This document shows, one piece after another, positions 1 to 10,915 of a stretch of DNA of 64,000 nucleotides; the stretch's first letter is position 1; the number at the start of each line of letters is the position of its first letter. Source of the DNA: Stenotrophomonas cyclobalanopsidis (GTDB lineage Bacteria; Pseudomonadota; Gammaproteobacteria; Xanthomonadales; Xanthomonadaceae); assembly GCF_008710035.1 (NCBI RefSeq), contig NZ_VYKI01000012.1:13330-77329 (forward strand), given 5' to 3'. The notes below the pieces were generated by a model. The model had not been told where the DNA came from. It saw only the letters and a program-made list of their open reading frames with translations, and did not search any database. A program made the position numbers and the translations under genes.

Positions 1-250
1 CCGCCGGGCGGGCGATCGCCCCCCCCCCCCCCCCCCGCTCCCCCCCCCCCCCCCCCCCCCCCCCCTCGACTCTACCGCGCACCCCTTTTTCACGGCGCGC
101 CTGCCGGGCTCCAGCAGCGCGTTCCTGTTGTTCTTGTGGCCGCAGCAGCGGCGTGCGCGGACCGCCCGGCGTGTCCTGCCAATGCAGGCAGTGACGCTCA
201 GATCCCCGCACCTGGCGCTGCAGGTGCGGGCGGGGCTGCCTGGGTGATGA
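1..250. other. Non-coding window edge with two long C homopolymers
   Basis: Two almost uninterrupted C runs lie at about 20-36 and 41-65. Such runs are very unlikely in a bacterial chromosome and resemble a consensus or assembly artefact. The rest holds no convincing gene. An inverted repeat at 205-230 (CCCGCACCTG paired with CAGGTGCGGG) sits just beyond the stop of the minus-strand gene at 251-520 and could act as its terminator, although no T tract follows on that strand. Confidence 0.6.
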
Positions 251-520
251 TCAACCTCTGGCGCGCGTTCGGGCAGCCTTTTTCGCTGCTGCCTTCTTTG
301 TAGCAGTCTTCTTCGCAGCGGCTTTTTTCGCCGGCGCCTTCTTCGCCGCCTTGCGCGCGCTGCCGCTGCGCTTGCCACCGCCATCCTGCTTGTTGACGGT
401 GGCCCAGGCGATGCGTTCGGCGGTGCTTTCACTGGCGCCGCGCTCGCGTTCGCTTTCCTCGATGTGCTCGGCCTGGCGCCTCTGCTTGTCGGTGTAGGCG
501 GACTTCTCACCCCGGGGCAT
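251..520 (-). CDS. Small basic protein with histone H1-like lysine/alanine tail (often annotated plasmid stabilization protein)
   Basis: Protein of 89 residues. The start at 520 (MPRGEKSAYTDKQ) follows an AGGAG ribosome binding site about 8 bases upstream. The N-terminal ~50 residues (YTDKQRRQAEHIEES, AERIAWATVNKQDGGGK) match a small conserved bacterial family usually called plasmid stabilization protein, although no plasmid role is evident here. The C-terminal ~35 residues are repeats of AKK, AAAKK and ATKK ending RTRARG, like eukaryotic H1 or bacterial nucleoid-associated tails, which suggests DNA or RNA binding (inference). It starts 23 bases after the katE stop on the same strand, so the two are probably co-transcribed. 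Biochemical function is unknown. Confidence 0.75.
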   Translation of the reverse strand: MPRGEKSAYTDKQRRQAEHIEESERERGASESTAERIAWATVNKQDGGGKRSGSARKAAKKAPAKKAAAKKTATKKAAAKKAARTRARG

Positions 521-543
521 GTCGCTTCTCCTGTGAGGGACGG

Positions 544-2634
544 TCAGGCCAGCAGGCGCAGCTTCGGCTCGCGCGCCCATTGGCGGGTGGCTGCGGCAGC
601 GAGGAAGGCCTTGGCGTCTTCCGCTTCGACGGTGCCGGCATCGTTGCCGACGCGCGCCGCCTTCAGCAGCGCCTGGCCGCCGGCATCGCTGGCGATGGCT
701 TTCAGGTGTGCCCACGCGTGGCTGACGAACTCGACGGCGGCGGCTTCCTTGGCCAGCGTCTTGCCGCCTTCTGCACTGAGTACCACGGCCACGGCGTCGA
801 ACACGGCCGAAGGTGTGCCGGCCAACTGGCCATCGGCGGCCTGCCGCTTGCCGTCGCTGAGCGTGGCACCCCCCACTTTCGGCGCTACCAGCTTCACCTC
901 GGCGCCAGCCTTCTGCGCGGCCTTGCGCAGGCTGGCGATGACCCCCGCGTCCGAGCCTTCATCGAAAAGAATGCCAATGCAGCGTCCCTGCAGCGTGTCC
1001 TTCGTGCGGCCGATGATGCGCACCTCGGGAACGGCGGGCATGTCCTGTGCCGGCGTTTCGGTCGGTGCGGCATCGGGCAGGTCGCCCAAGGCCAGGCCAT
1101 CGGCCACTCGCCTGGCCAGCGACTCGTCGATGTTGCGCAGGTGGCTGACGGTACGCACGCGTACCTTCATTGTTTCTACTTTCGAAAGCTCGAACACCAG
1201 CGCCGAGGCGAGGTGCGCCTGCTCCGGCTTTTCGAGGCTGCGGAAGAACGCACGCGCCTGGCTGTAGTGGTCGGCGAAGCTCGCCGCACGCGTGCGTCCC
1301 TTGCGTCCGTCGTCGGCAGTTGCATGGCTGCGGAAGCCGGCCGGGGTTTCGCGCGGGCTGTCGTCCTCCAGCGAGCTCGGATCGTAGGCCACGCGCCCCT
1401 TCGGCACCTGCATCTGCATGTGGCCGTCGCGCTGGTGGTTGGCGAACGGGCACTTCGGCGCATTCACCGGAATCTGGTGGAAGTTCGGCCCGCCCAGGCG
1501 GATCAGCTGCGTGTCCAGGTACGAGAACAGTCGGCCCTGCAGCAGCGGGTCGTTGCTGAAGTCGATGCCGGGCGGCACGTTGGCGGGGCAGAACGCCACC
1601 TGCTCGGTTTCGGCGAAGAAATTGTCCGGCCAGCGATCCAGCACCATGCGCCCGATCACCTTCAGCGGCACCAGCGACTCGGGAATGATCTTGGTCGGGT
1701 CCAGATGATCGAACGGGAACGCATCGGCCTCTTCTTCAGTGAACAGCTGCACCGCCAGTTCCCATTCGGGGAAGTCGCCGCGCTGGATTGCCTCGAACAG
1801 GTCGCGACGATGGAAATCGTTGTCGGCCGACTGCAGTTTCAGCGCTTCGTCCCACACGGTGGACTGGATGCCCAGCTTCGGCCGCCAGTGGAACTTGACG
1901 AAGGTGGACTCGCCCGCCTCGTTCAACAGGCGGAAGCTGTGCACGCCGAAGCCCTCGATCATGCGCAGCGAACGTGGAATGCCACGGTCGCTCATCGCCC
2001 ACATGATCATGTGCATCGATTCGGGCATCAGCGAAATGAAATCCCAGAACGTGTCATGCGCGCTGGCCGCCTGCGGAAACGCGCGGTCCGGCTCCATCTT
2101 CACCGCATGCACGAGGTCGGGAAACTTCATCGCATCCTGGATGAAGAACACCGGGATGTTGTTGCCCACCAGATCCCAGTTGCCTTCGGGGGTGTAGAAC
2201 TTGACCGCGAAGCCACGCACGTCGCGCGGGGTGTCGACCGAGCCGGCGCCGCCGGCCACGGTGGAAAAGCGGGTGAACACCGGCGTCTTCGTGCCGACCT
2301 CGGTCAGCACGCGGGCGCGGGTGTACTTCGCCAGCGAACTGGTCAGTTCGAAATAGCCATGGGCGGCGCTGCCGCGTGCGTGCACGATGCGCTCGGGAAT
2401 GCGCTCATGGTCGAAGTGGGTGATCTTTTCGCGGAGGATGAAATCCTCCAGCAGGGTGGGGCCGCGCGGGCCCTCACGCAGCGAGTTCTGGTTGTCGGCT
2501 ACCGGGATGCCCTGGTTGGTGGTCAGCGCCGGGTGGCTGCCGCCGGCAAGCTGGTGCAGTTCGTCACCCTCGCCGCGGTGCTGGTCAATGCTGGGGGAAG
2601 GTGCGCGCTTGCCGGTCGGCTTGCTGGCGGCCAT
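544..2634 (-). CDS. katE: Large-subunit catalase HPII
   Basis: Protein of 696 residues that dismutates hydrogen peroxide with heme. The length fits the clade 2 large catalases rather than the ~480-residue small ones. Catalytic His85 lies in [13 protein letters not shown], the active-site Asn in [11 protein letters not shown], and the proximal heme tyrosine in RLFSYLDTQ. The C-terminal ~150 residues ([18 protein letters not shown] onward) form the extra flavodoxin/DJ-1-like domain typical of HPII. The start [10 protein letters not shown] at 2634 has GGAG upstream; an upstream in-frame extension is not family-like. A small basic protein follows in the same operon, and a PAS-AraC regulator is divergent 115 bases away, a plausible local regulator. 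Confidence 0.95.
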   Translation of the reverse strand: MAASKPTGKRAPSPSIDQHRGEGDELHQLAGGSHPALTTNQGIPVADNQNSLREGPRGPTLLEDFILREKITHFDHERIPERIVHARGSAAHGYFELTSSLAKYTRARVLTEVGTKTPVFTRFSTVAGGAGSVDTPRDVRGFAVKFYTPEGNWDLVGNNIPVFFIQDAMKFPDLVHAVKMEPDRAFPQAASAHDTFWDFISLMPESMHMIMWAMSDRGIPRSLRMIEGFGVHSFRLLNEAGESTFVKFHWRPKLGIQSTVWDEALKLQSADNDFHRRDLFEAIQRGDFPEWELAVQLFTEEEADAFPFDHLDPTKIIPESLVPLKVIGRMVLDRWPDNFFAETEQVAFCPANVPPGIDFSNDPLLQGRLFSYLDTQLIRLGGPNFHQIPVNAPKCPFANHQRDGHMQMQVPKGRVAYDPSSLEDDSPRETPAGFRSHATADDGRKGRTRAASFADHYSQARAFFRSLEKPEQAHLASALVFELSKVETMKVRVRTVSHLRNIDESLARRVADGLALGDLPDAAPTETPAQDMPAVPEVRIIGRTKDTLQGRCIGILFDEGSDAGVIASLRKAAQKAGAEVKLVAPKVGGATLSDGKRQAADGQLAGTPSAVFDAVAVVLSAEGGKTLAKEAAAVEFVSHAWAHLKAIASDAGGQALLKAARVGNDAGTVEAEDAKAFLAAAATRQWAREPKLRLLA

Positions 2635-2749
2635 CGGGATATCTCCGAGGTTGCAGGGGGAAAGCAGTGACAATCCTTTGTAGCCTGTTAACGCCCGGTT
2701 GGGTCGGGGTGAACGTACGGGCAAAACCGCGCTCGGGTATGCTTGCCGC

Positions 2750-3484
2750 ATGCGAGTCGAACCCACCGACATCGAAGCCCTGTTCGACGCCATCCCGGAC
2801 GTGCTGTTCTTCATGAAGGACCGCCAGGGCCGCTACACCCACGTCAACCAGACCATGCTGCGACGGCTGGGGCTGCGTGCGCGCAAGGATGTCATCGGCC
2901 GTACTGCGGCCGAGATCTACCCGACCGGTCTGAGCGCGGACTATGTGGACCAGGATGCGCGCGTGCTGTCCGGCGAGGTGATCGAGAACCTGATGGAGCT
3001 GCACCTGTTCGCCAACCGCGAACCGGGCTGGTGCCTGACCTGCAAGCGGCCGCTGCTGGTGGATGGCAGCATCCAGGGCCTGATCGGCATCTCCCGCGAC
3101 CTGGGCCAGAAGGACAGCCTGGGCAGCCAATACGAGCAGCTGCGCCTGGCCCTGGCCCACCTCAACGCGCACTACGCTGAAAACGTGCGCATGCAGACCC
3201 TGCTGGACATTACCGGCTTCTCGCTGTCCAAGCTGGAGCGCAGCTTCCGCAAGGTGTTCCAGATGACCCCGCAGCAGGTGCTGACCCGGCTGCGCATCCA
3301 GATGGCCATGCACCTGCTGCACGGCGACGACAGCATCGCCTGCATCGGCCAGGCCTGCGGTTTCAGCGACCAGAGCGCGTTTACCCGCAAATTCAAGGCT
3401 GAAACCGGTTTCTCGCCGCGCGCCTACCGGGCGCGTATTGGAGAGAATGTCGATGCCACTGTCGGCGAAGCCATGCTGCCCTGA
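2750..3484 (+). CDS. PAS domain and AraC-type HTH transcriptional regulator
   Basis: Protein of 244 residues. An N-terminal PAS sensor domain (about residues 8-115; [20 protein letters not shown], then [12 protein letters not shown]) is joined to a C-terminal AraC double helix-turn-helix (about 135-235; [18 protein letters not shown] and [20 protein letters not shown] with the family ending [10 protein letters not shown]). The PAS domain presumably binds a small ligand or heme; the sequence does not say which. It is divergent from katE, so regulation of katE or of itself is a reasonable inference. TATGCT at 2738-2743 lies only 6 bases before the ATG, so the transcript may be leaderless. Confidence 0.88.
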   Translation: MRVEPTDIEALFDAIPDVLFFMKDRQGRYTHVNQTMLRRLGLRARKDVIGRTAAEIYPTGLSADYVDQDARVLSGEVIENLMELHLFANREPGWCLTCKRPLLVDGSIQGLIGISRDLGQKDSLGSQYEQLRLALAHLNAHYAENVRMQTLLDITGFSLSKLERSFRKVFQMTPQQVLTRLRIQMAMHLLHGDDSIACIGQACGFSDQSAFTRKFKAETGFSPRAYRARIGENVDATVGEAMLP

Positions 3485-3565
3485 GCGGTCTGCTGCACTG
3501 TGCCTATCCCCGTGGGTGGGGGACAATGTAAGGTGACGCCCCTGTAGCCGCCGCCAGTCCCGCCG

Positions 3566-4936
3566 ATGCCCGCCAGCCCTGTTACGCCTGCCTCGTCTTC
3601 CCGCCTCGGCCATTCGCTGAAGCCGCGCCAGCTGATCATGATGGGCCTGGGCAGCGCGATCGGCGCCGGCCTGTTCCTCGGTTCCGGCGTGGGCGTGCAG
3701 GCGGCCGGTCCGGCCGTGCTGGTGTCCTATCTTGTCGCCGGCGCGCTGGTGATCATCGTGATGAACGCCCTGGGCGAAATGGCGGCGGCCAAGCCGACCA
3801 GCGGCGCGTTCTCGGTGTACGCGGCCGATGCCATGGGCGCCACCGCCGGTGCCACCGTGGGCTGGCTGTGGTGGGTGCAGCTGGTCATCGTCATCGCCGC
3901 CGAGGCGGTCGGTGCGGCCGGCCTGCTGGCCACGGTCTGGCCGGTGATACCGGTGCCGATGGCGGCGCTGGCCTTCATGCTGTTCTTCACCGCGATCAAC
4001 CTGCTCGGGGTGAAGAATTTCGGCGAGTTCGAATTCTGGTTCGCCATCCTCAAGGTGGCCGCCATCCTGGTCTTCATCGCCATCGGCATCGCCCTGCTGA
4101 TGGGCTGGCTGCCGCAGGTGGCCTCGCCGGGGCTGAGCAACTTCACCCAGCACGGCGGCTTCGCGCCCAAGGGCCTGGCCGGCATCGGCGCGGCCCTGCT
4201 GGTGGTGGTGTTTGCCTTCGGCGGCACCGAGATCGTGGCGGTGGCCGCGGCCGAGACCGAGGATCCCGAGCGCAGCATCGCCCGTGCCATCCGCACCGTG
4301 GCCTGGCGCATCCTGGTGTTCTACATCGGCTCGCTCAGCGTGATCATCGCGGTGGTGCCGTGGACCAGCGAATCGCTGAAGTCGCCGTTTGCCGCGGTGC
4401 TCGCGGTCGCCAACATCCCGGGCGCGGCCACGGCCATCACCCTGATCGCGGTGATCGCGCTGCTGTCGGCGCTCAATGCCAACCTCTACGGTGCCTCGCG
4501 CATGATCTATTCGCTGGCGCAGCGCCGTGAGGCACCGGCCGTGCTGGGCTGGACCGACCCGCGCCAGGTGCCGGTCATCGCCGTGCTGGCCAGCGTGCTG
4601 TTCGGTTTCGCCGCCACCATCATGGAGCTGCTGTTCCCAGGCAAGGTGCTGCCGGTGCTGCTGAACATCGTCGGCTCCACCTGCCTGCTGGTGTGGACGC
4701 TTTCGCTGGTTTCGCAGCTGGTGCTGCGCCGTCGTGCCGATCGCCTGGGCACCCGCCTGCCGTTCCGCATGGCCGGTTTCCCGTGGCTGACGGTGTGCGC
4801 GCTGGGCATTCTGGCGCTGATCTTCGGGCTGCTGCTGAGCGAGGCGCACACGCGTCTGCAGTTCCTGTCGATGGTGGTGCTGACCGCCGTCATCGCCGCC
4901 GGCAGCGCCATCGCCCGGCGCATGCGCGCAGCCTGA
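3566..4936 (+). CDS. APC-family amino acid permease
   Basis: Integral inner-membrane transporter of 456 residues with about twelve hydrophobic segments. The N-terminal family signature is clear: LKPRQLIMMGLGSAIGAGLF, with the glycine-rich substrate-binding break GSAIGAGLFLGSG in TM1, followed by GEMAAAKPTSGAFSVYA. AAAETEDPERSIARAIRTV is the conserved loop before TM7. It belongs to the AnsP/ProY/GabP/CycA group of proton-coupled amino acid permeases; the substrate cannot be read from the sequence. It stands alone, followed by a SMAG array and preceded by an 81-base gap. Confidence 0.88.
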   Translation: MPASPVTPASSSRLGHSLKPRQLIMMGLGSAIGAGLFLGSGVGVQAAGPAVLVSYLVAGALVIIVMNALGEMAAAKPTSGAFSVYAADAMGATAGATVGWLWWVQLVIVIAAEAVGAAGLLATVWPVIPVPMAALAFMLFFTAINLLGVKNFGEFEFWFAILKVAAILVFIAIGIALLMGWLPQVASPGLSNFTQHGGFAPKGLAGIGAALLVVVFAFGGTEIVAVAAAETEDPERSIARAIRTVAWRILVFYIGSLSVIIAVVPWTSESLKSPFAAVLAVANIPGAATAITLIAVIALLSALNANLYGASRMIYSLAQRREAPAVLGWTDPRQVPVIAVLASVLFGFAATIMELLFPGKVLPVLLNIVGSTCLLVWTLSLVSQLVLRRRADRLGTRLPFRMAGFPWLTVCALGILALIFGLLLSEAHTRLQFLSMVVLTAVIAAGSAIARRMRAA

Positions 4937-5238
4937 TCCTGTAGAGCCGACCCTACGGTCGGCTGCCGTTGCTGTGTCTTTGTAGAGCCGACCCTATGGT
5001 CGGCTGCTGTTGCTTTGGCTTTGTAGAGCCGACCCTACGGTCGGCTGCTGTTTGCGCAGACGTCAGCCGAGCATGGGCTCGGCTCTACAAGGGCAGCGTC
5101 CGGCAGCCGAGCATCGGCTCGGCTCTACAAGGGCAGCGCCCCTGAGCCGAGCATGGGCTCGGCTCTACAGGAGGCATACATCCGCCGTGCCATCCTGATC
5201 GCGTGGGCCGTCACCGGCCTGTCGAACAGGAGTGCCGC
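4937..5238. repeat. Array of six SMAG palindromes, three forward then three inverted
   Basis: The gene-free stretch is almost filled by six GTAG-type hairpins. Three forward units begin GTAGAGCCGACC at 4941, 4982 and 5023, about 41 bases apart. Three inverted units end GGCTCGGCTCTAC at 5088, 5128 and 5168, about 40 bases apart. Each is a ~23-base stem-loop with GTAG at one end, as described for SMAG repeats of S. maltophilia. The spacers within each half also resemble one another (TGCTTTGGCTTT type; AAGGGCAGCG type). The array could end transcripts of the upstream permease or stabilise their 3' ends. Nothing else is seen. Confidence 0.85.
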
Positions 5239-5649
5239 ATGCTGCGCAGTCGCCCGTTCCTGATGTTCACCGGCCAGGCCGAGGCCGCCTTGGCGCTGTA
5301 CGCCGAGGCCTTCGCCGATTTCCGTCTACTGGGCCTGCAACGCCACCCCGAGGGCGCCGGCGCTGGCGTGCCCGGCCAGGTACGCCAAGCCATCTTCCTG
5401 CTGGGGGGCACGCACTACCTGTGCTTCGACAGCCTGGATGTGCACGACTTCACCTTCAGTCCGTCGATCTCGCTGTTCGTCGAATGCGCCGGCAGCGAGC
5501 AGTTCGAGCGTGCAGCACGCGTGCTCGGCGAGGGCGGGCACTGGCTGATGCCGGTGGGTGACTACGATTTCAGCAACCGCTACGGCTGGGTGCAGGACCG
5601 CTACGGCGTGTCGTGGCAGCTGAGCCTGGGGCAGATGCCGGACCCGTGA
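5239..5649 (+). CDS. VOC family (PhnB/glyoxalase-like) protein
   Basis: Protein of 136 residues. The start MLRSRPFLMFTGQAEAAL at 5239 has AGGAG eight bases upstream. The sequence (FLMFTGQAEAALALYAEAF near the N-terminus, FSPSISLFVECAG mid-protein, YGWVQDRYGVSWQLSL at the C-terminus) is typical of the PhnB / 3-demethylubiquinone methyltransferase-like branch of the vicinal oxygen chelate superfamily. Members bind small molecules or metals and the substrate is not predictable. The metal ligand positions look poorly conserved. It is convergent with gcvP, with a shared terminator between them. Confidence 0.8.
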   Translation: MLRSRPFLMFTGQAEAALALYAEAFADFRLLGLQRHPEGAGAGVPGQVRQAIFLLGGTHYLCFDSLDVHDFTFSPSISLFVECAGSEQFERAARVLGEGGHWLMPVGDYDFSNRYGWVQDRYGVSWQLSLGQMPDP

Positions 5650-5668
5650 TCGGTTCAGCCGCTGCGTT

Positions 5669-5691
5669 CGCCGGGCATGGCCCGGCGCTAC
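5669..5691. repeat. SMAG-type palindrome
   Basis: CGCCGGGCATGGCCCGGCG followed by CTAC: a short palindrome with CTAC (GTAG on the other strand) at its end, located between the VOC gene and the shared terminator. Confidence 0.75.
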
Positions 5692-5701
5692 CGCAAATGA
5701 T

Positions 5702-5725
5702 AACGGCCCGCTTGCGCGGGCCGTT
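5702..5725. terminator. Bidirectional hairpin between VOC gene and gcvP
   Basis: A perfect 10-base-pair stem, AACGGCCCGC / GCGGGCCGTT with loop TTGC, lies 6 bases from the gcvP stop and 52 bases after the VOC stop. Convergent placement suggests it ends both transcripts. Confidence 0.7.
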
Positions 5726-5731
5726 CGTTGA

Positions 5732-8599
<2,868 letters not shown>

Positions 8600-8669
8600 G
8601 GCGAAGGATCCGTCAGGAAAGGGCACACGCACGGGCACGAGCCGCCGGTTGGCGGTCTGCGGGGCGCCC

Positions 8670-8830
8670 CTCTGTCCTTTTGCCTGAGAGTTTAAAAGTG
8701 CGGCTGGCCGCAGCTTCGTGCCCCTTCGGCGCCGGATCGAACCGGTCTCTCCAGAGTTCTGTTACGGGTGGTATCGGGCCTGAGCGATTACGGGCGTTGC
8801 GCCTTCGGCAGCGGTGTTCCGCTTCTCCCA
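8670..8830 (-). promoter_or_regulatory. Tandem glycine riboswitch in the gcvP leader
   Basis: Read on the minus strand, two glycine aptamers follow one another. The first runs from GGGAGAAGCGG through GCCGAAGGCGCAAC to CGCTCAGGCCCGATACC. The second runs from TGGAGAGACCGG through GCCGAAGGGGCACGAAGC to CTCTCAGGCAAAAGGACAGA. The GCCGAAGG core and the CTCAGG...AAAGGACAGAG 3' end are diagnostic of the glycine riboswitch. The leader then runs about 70 bases to the gcvP ATG and contains GC-rich inverted sequence that could be the expression platform. In this family glycine binding usually turns cleavage genes on. Confidence 0.95.
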
Positions 8831-8845
8831 CCATGTTGCCCGCCC

Positions 8846-8851
8846 ATTATA
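8846..8851 (-). promoter_or_regulatory. gcvP: Putative -10 element of the gcvP riboswitch transcript
   Basis: A perfect TATAAT on the minus strand (ATTATA on plus) lies 16-22 bases upstream of the first riboswitch aptamer, where transcription should start. No good -35 hexamer is seen at 17-18 bases spacing. Confidence 0.6.
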
Positions 8852-8886
8852 CGGGTTGCCATAGCCGCTTGCCGCGGCTGAACACG

Positions 8887-8920
8887 GGCCCGCAGAGGGG
8901 CAGAACCCCTGCGGGCCTGA
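8887..8920. other. GC-rich hairpin between gcvP leader and the MFS gene
   Basis: GGCCCGCAG and CTGCGGGCC flank AGGGG...CCCCT, forming a strong interrupted stem in the divergent intergenic region. It could be a terminator without a T tract or a cruciform; the role is unknown. The remainder of 8831-9059 holds no gene, apart from a TATGAT at 8984-8989 that could be a -10 for the MFS gene. Confidence 0.5.
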
Positions 8921-9059
8921 ATGGCCGATGGCCCGGCCATGCGTTCTGTGCAGGGGTCGATGGCATCGGCCGCAATCCGGGCCTATGATGGCCGGACTCT
9001 CGTATTCATCTGGCGCCGTCCCTGCTGCAGGGGATCGGCGCCCGCCGTGCGTGCCACGC

Positions 9060-10310
9060 ATGGCCCAGCCGGACGCTTTGCCGATGACCCCCGCTGTTGC
9101 CCCTTCCACCCGACGCATGGCCCTGCTGCTCGCAGGCCTGGCCATGTTCGGCCCGTTCTCGATCGACACGATCTTCCCGGCCTTCCCGCAGCTGGCCCAG
9201 CGCCTGGCGGTGGACGAAGTGGCCGTGCAGCAGACCATCAGCGTCTACCTGCTGTTCTATGCGCTGATGAGCCTGGCCCACGGGCCGCTGTCCGATGCCT
9301 GGGGCCGCAAGCGGGTGATCCTCGGCGGCCTTGTGGTGTTCATCGGCGCCTCGGTCGGCTGCGCGCTGTCCACCGACCTGAGCACGCTGCTGGTGTTCCG
9401 CGCGCTGCAGGGCCTGTCGGCCGGCGTGGGCATGATCGTCGGCCGCGCGGTCATCCGCGATCTCTACCACGGCCACGATGCGCAGCGGCTGATGAGCCAG
9501 GTATCGATGCTGTTCGGTATCGCCCCGGCCATCGCGCCGATCATCGGTGGCTGGATCCTGCTCAGTGGCGCCGGCTGGCCGCTGATCTTCTGGTTCCTGG
9601 TGGTGTTCTCGCTGCTGCTGCTGGTGTGCACCGCCCGCTTCATGCCGGAGACCCACCCGGCGGAGGCGCGCGTGCCGTTGTCGCCGCGCGTGCTGCTGCG
9701 CGACTACGTTCGCATCGGCTTCAACCCGCGCTTTCTGCGCCTGGCCCTGGCCGGCAGCGTCGGTTTCGGTGGCATCTTCCTGTACATCGCCTCGGCGCCG
9801 GTATTCGTCATGCAGCACCTGCACCTGGGCGAAGGTGGCTTCGCCTGGTTGTTCATCCCCACCATCGGCGGCATGACCACCGGTTCGTTCCTGTCCGGGC
9901 GCATGGCCGGGCGCACGACGCCCACCCGGCAGGTCGCCACCGGCTTCATCCTGTGCACAGTGTCCGTGCTGCTCAACGTCGGCTACGTGAGCCTGGCGCC
10001 GCAGTTCGCCCTGCCGTGGGCGGTGCTGCCGATCTTCCTCGGCGGCATGGGCATGGCGCTGATCTTCCCGATCCTGGCGCTGGCCGTGCTCGACATGTAC
10101 CCGCACCAGCGCGGCCTGGCGTCCTCGCTGCAGGCGTTCATCCAGCTGATGATCAGCACCGTGGTGGCTGGCGTGGTGTCGCCGCTGCTGAGCGGCAGCC
10201 CGCTGCACCTGGCCCTGGGCCAGGCCGCCTTCTTCGCCGGCGGCTTCGTATTCTGGTACTGGGAACACCGCCGCGAGCGCGCAGTGCAGGCAGTGGCCAC
10301 GGGCCATTGA
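9060..10310 (+). CDS. Bcr/CflA family drug-efflux MFS transporter
   Basis: Inner-membrane exporter of 416 residues with twelve predicted helices. The family motif in the loop after TM2 is present as GPLSDAWGRKRVILGGL, and TM1 reads FGPFSIDTIFPAFPQLA, typical of the Bcr/CflA (DHA1) group, which exports bicyclomycin, chloramphenicol or sulfonamides; the substrate here is unknown. The start was chosen at MAQPDALPMTP (9060); a second Met at 9084 is possible and neither has a strong ribosome binding site. The gene is single and divergent from gcvP. Confidence 0.88.
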   Translation: MAQPDALPMTPAVAPSTRRMALLLAGLAMFGPFSIDTIFPAFPQLAQRLAVDEVAVQQTISVYLLFYALMSLAHGPLSDAWGRKRVILGGLVVFIGASVGCALSTDLSTLLVFRALQGLSAGVGMIVGRAVIRDLYHGHDAQRLMSQVSMLFGIAPAIAPIIGGWILLSGAGWPLIFWFLVVFSLLLLVCTARFMPETHPAEARVPLSPRVLLRDYVRIGFNPRFLRLALAGSVGFGGIFLYIASAPVFVMQHLHLGEGGFAWLFIPTIGGMTTGSFLSGRMAGRTTPTRQVATGFILCTVSVLLNVGYVSLAPQFALPWAVLPIFLGGMGMALIFPILALAVLDMYPHQRGLASSLQAFIQLMISTVVAGVVSPLLSGSPLHLALGQAAFFAGGFVFWYWEHRRERAVQAVATGH

Positions 10311-10401
10311 GCAGCGCGGACCGGTGATCGACGCTGCGTGAAACGGCGTCGCGGCCGGGGTGCGTTATCCTTGCGCCCCCTCGTCGCGGTATCGCCTTCC
10401 C

Positions 10402-10794
10402 ATGTCCACCACCTCCAAGACCCGCCGCGACCAGCGCCGCCGCCAGGAAGAAAAGGCTGCCAACAAGGCCGCCGCGCAGGCCTCGCCTGTCGAGCCGCAT
10501 GCCGAACTGCGCGATGCGCAGCGCACGCTGCTGGCCGGCGTCGTGCGCCGCGATGGCGAGTGGGTACTGGGCATGGATGGCCGCATCGCCGGCCACAGCG
10601 AGAGTGCCGCGCAGGTGCTGGCGCTGATCATGCAGGCCGGTGAACTGCACGAGCGCAAGGGCACGCCGGTGCGCCTGGTGTATTCCGATGCGCTGCGCGA
10701 TGCCGCGCAGGCCGAGGCCAAGGAGAAGGGCCAGACCTTCGAGGAATACAAAGCCGAACTGGCCGCGGCGATGGCGGCGAAGAAGAACAACTGA
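10402..10794 (+). CDS. Conserved hypothetical protein with basic N-terminus
   Basis: Protein of 130 residues, not recognised as a characterised family. The start MSTTSKTRRDQRRR at 10402 opens a highly charged stretch (QEEKAANKAAAQ) to about residue 30. A compact middle follows (LRDAQRTLLAGVVRRDGEWVLGMDGRIAGHSESAAQVLALI), then a lysine/glutamate-rich tail ending AAMAAKKNN that is probably helical. There is no signal peptide or membrane segment, so it should be cytoplasmic. It follows the MFS gene by 91 bases and probably has its own promoter. Function unknown. Confidence 0.7.
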   Translation: MSTTSKTRRDQRRRQEEKAANKAAAQASPVEPHAELRDAQRTLLAGVVRRDGEWVLGMDGRIAGHSESAAQVLALIMQAGELHERKGTPVRLVYSDALRDAAQAEAKEKGQTFEEYKAELAAAMAAKKNN

Positions 10795-10804
10795 CCTGCA
10801 GTGG

Positions 10805-10874
10805 GTAGCGCCGGGCCATGCCCGGCGAGCGCAGCGGTGCAATGAAAAGCCGCCGGGCATTGGCCCGGCGCTAC
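10805..10874. repeat. Pair of inverted SMAG-type palindromes
   Basis: A forward GTAGCGCCGGGCCATGCCC unit begins at 10805, and an inverted unit from 10852 ends GGCGCTAC at 10874. Both are GTAG-ended stem-loops, facing each other across 25 bases between two convergent genes. Confidence 0.75.
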
Positions 10875-10882
10875 CGAAATCA

Positions 10883-10912
10883 AAGGGGCGGATCCTCGCG
10901 GACCCGCCCCTT
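10883..10912. terminator. Bidirectional terminator between hypothetical gene and M2 peptidase gene
   Basis: AAGGGGCGG / CCGCCCCTT stem with a 12-base loop, followed by TCTTT on the plus strand and preceded by A residues for the minus strand, only 3 bases from the peptidase stop codon. Confidence 0.7.
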
Positions 10913-10915
10913 CTT

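Noticed and set aside
580-2670. Plus-strand open frame of ~696 codons across katE
   Set aside because: It is the antisense shadow of the katE frame in high-GC DNA; the protein has no family features and katE motifs are on the other strand.
2585-4849. Minus-strand frame of ~754 codons over the PAS-AraC and permease genes
   Set aside because: Composition is Gln/His/Arg-rich as expected for an antisense shadow; real domains are on the plus strand.
4937-5238. CRISPR array
   Set aside because: Units are palindromic GTAG hairpins with short similar spacers and change orientation; no unique spacers and no cas genes.
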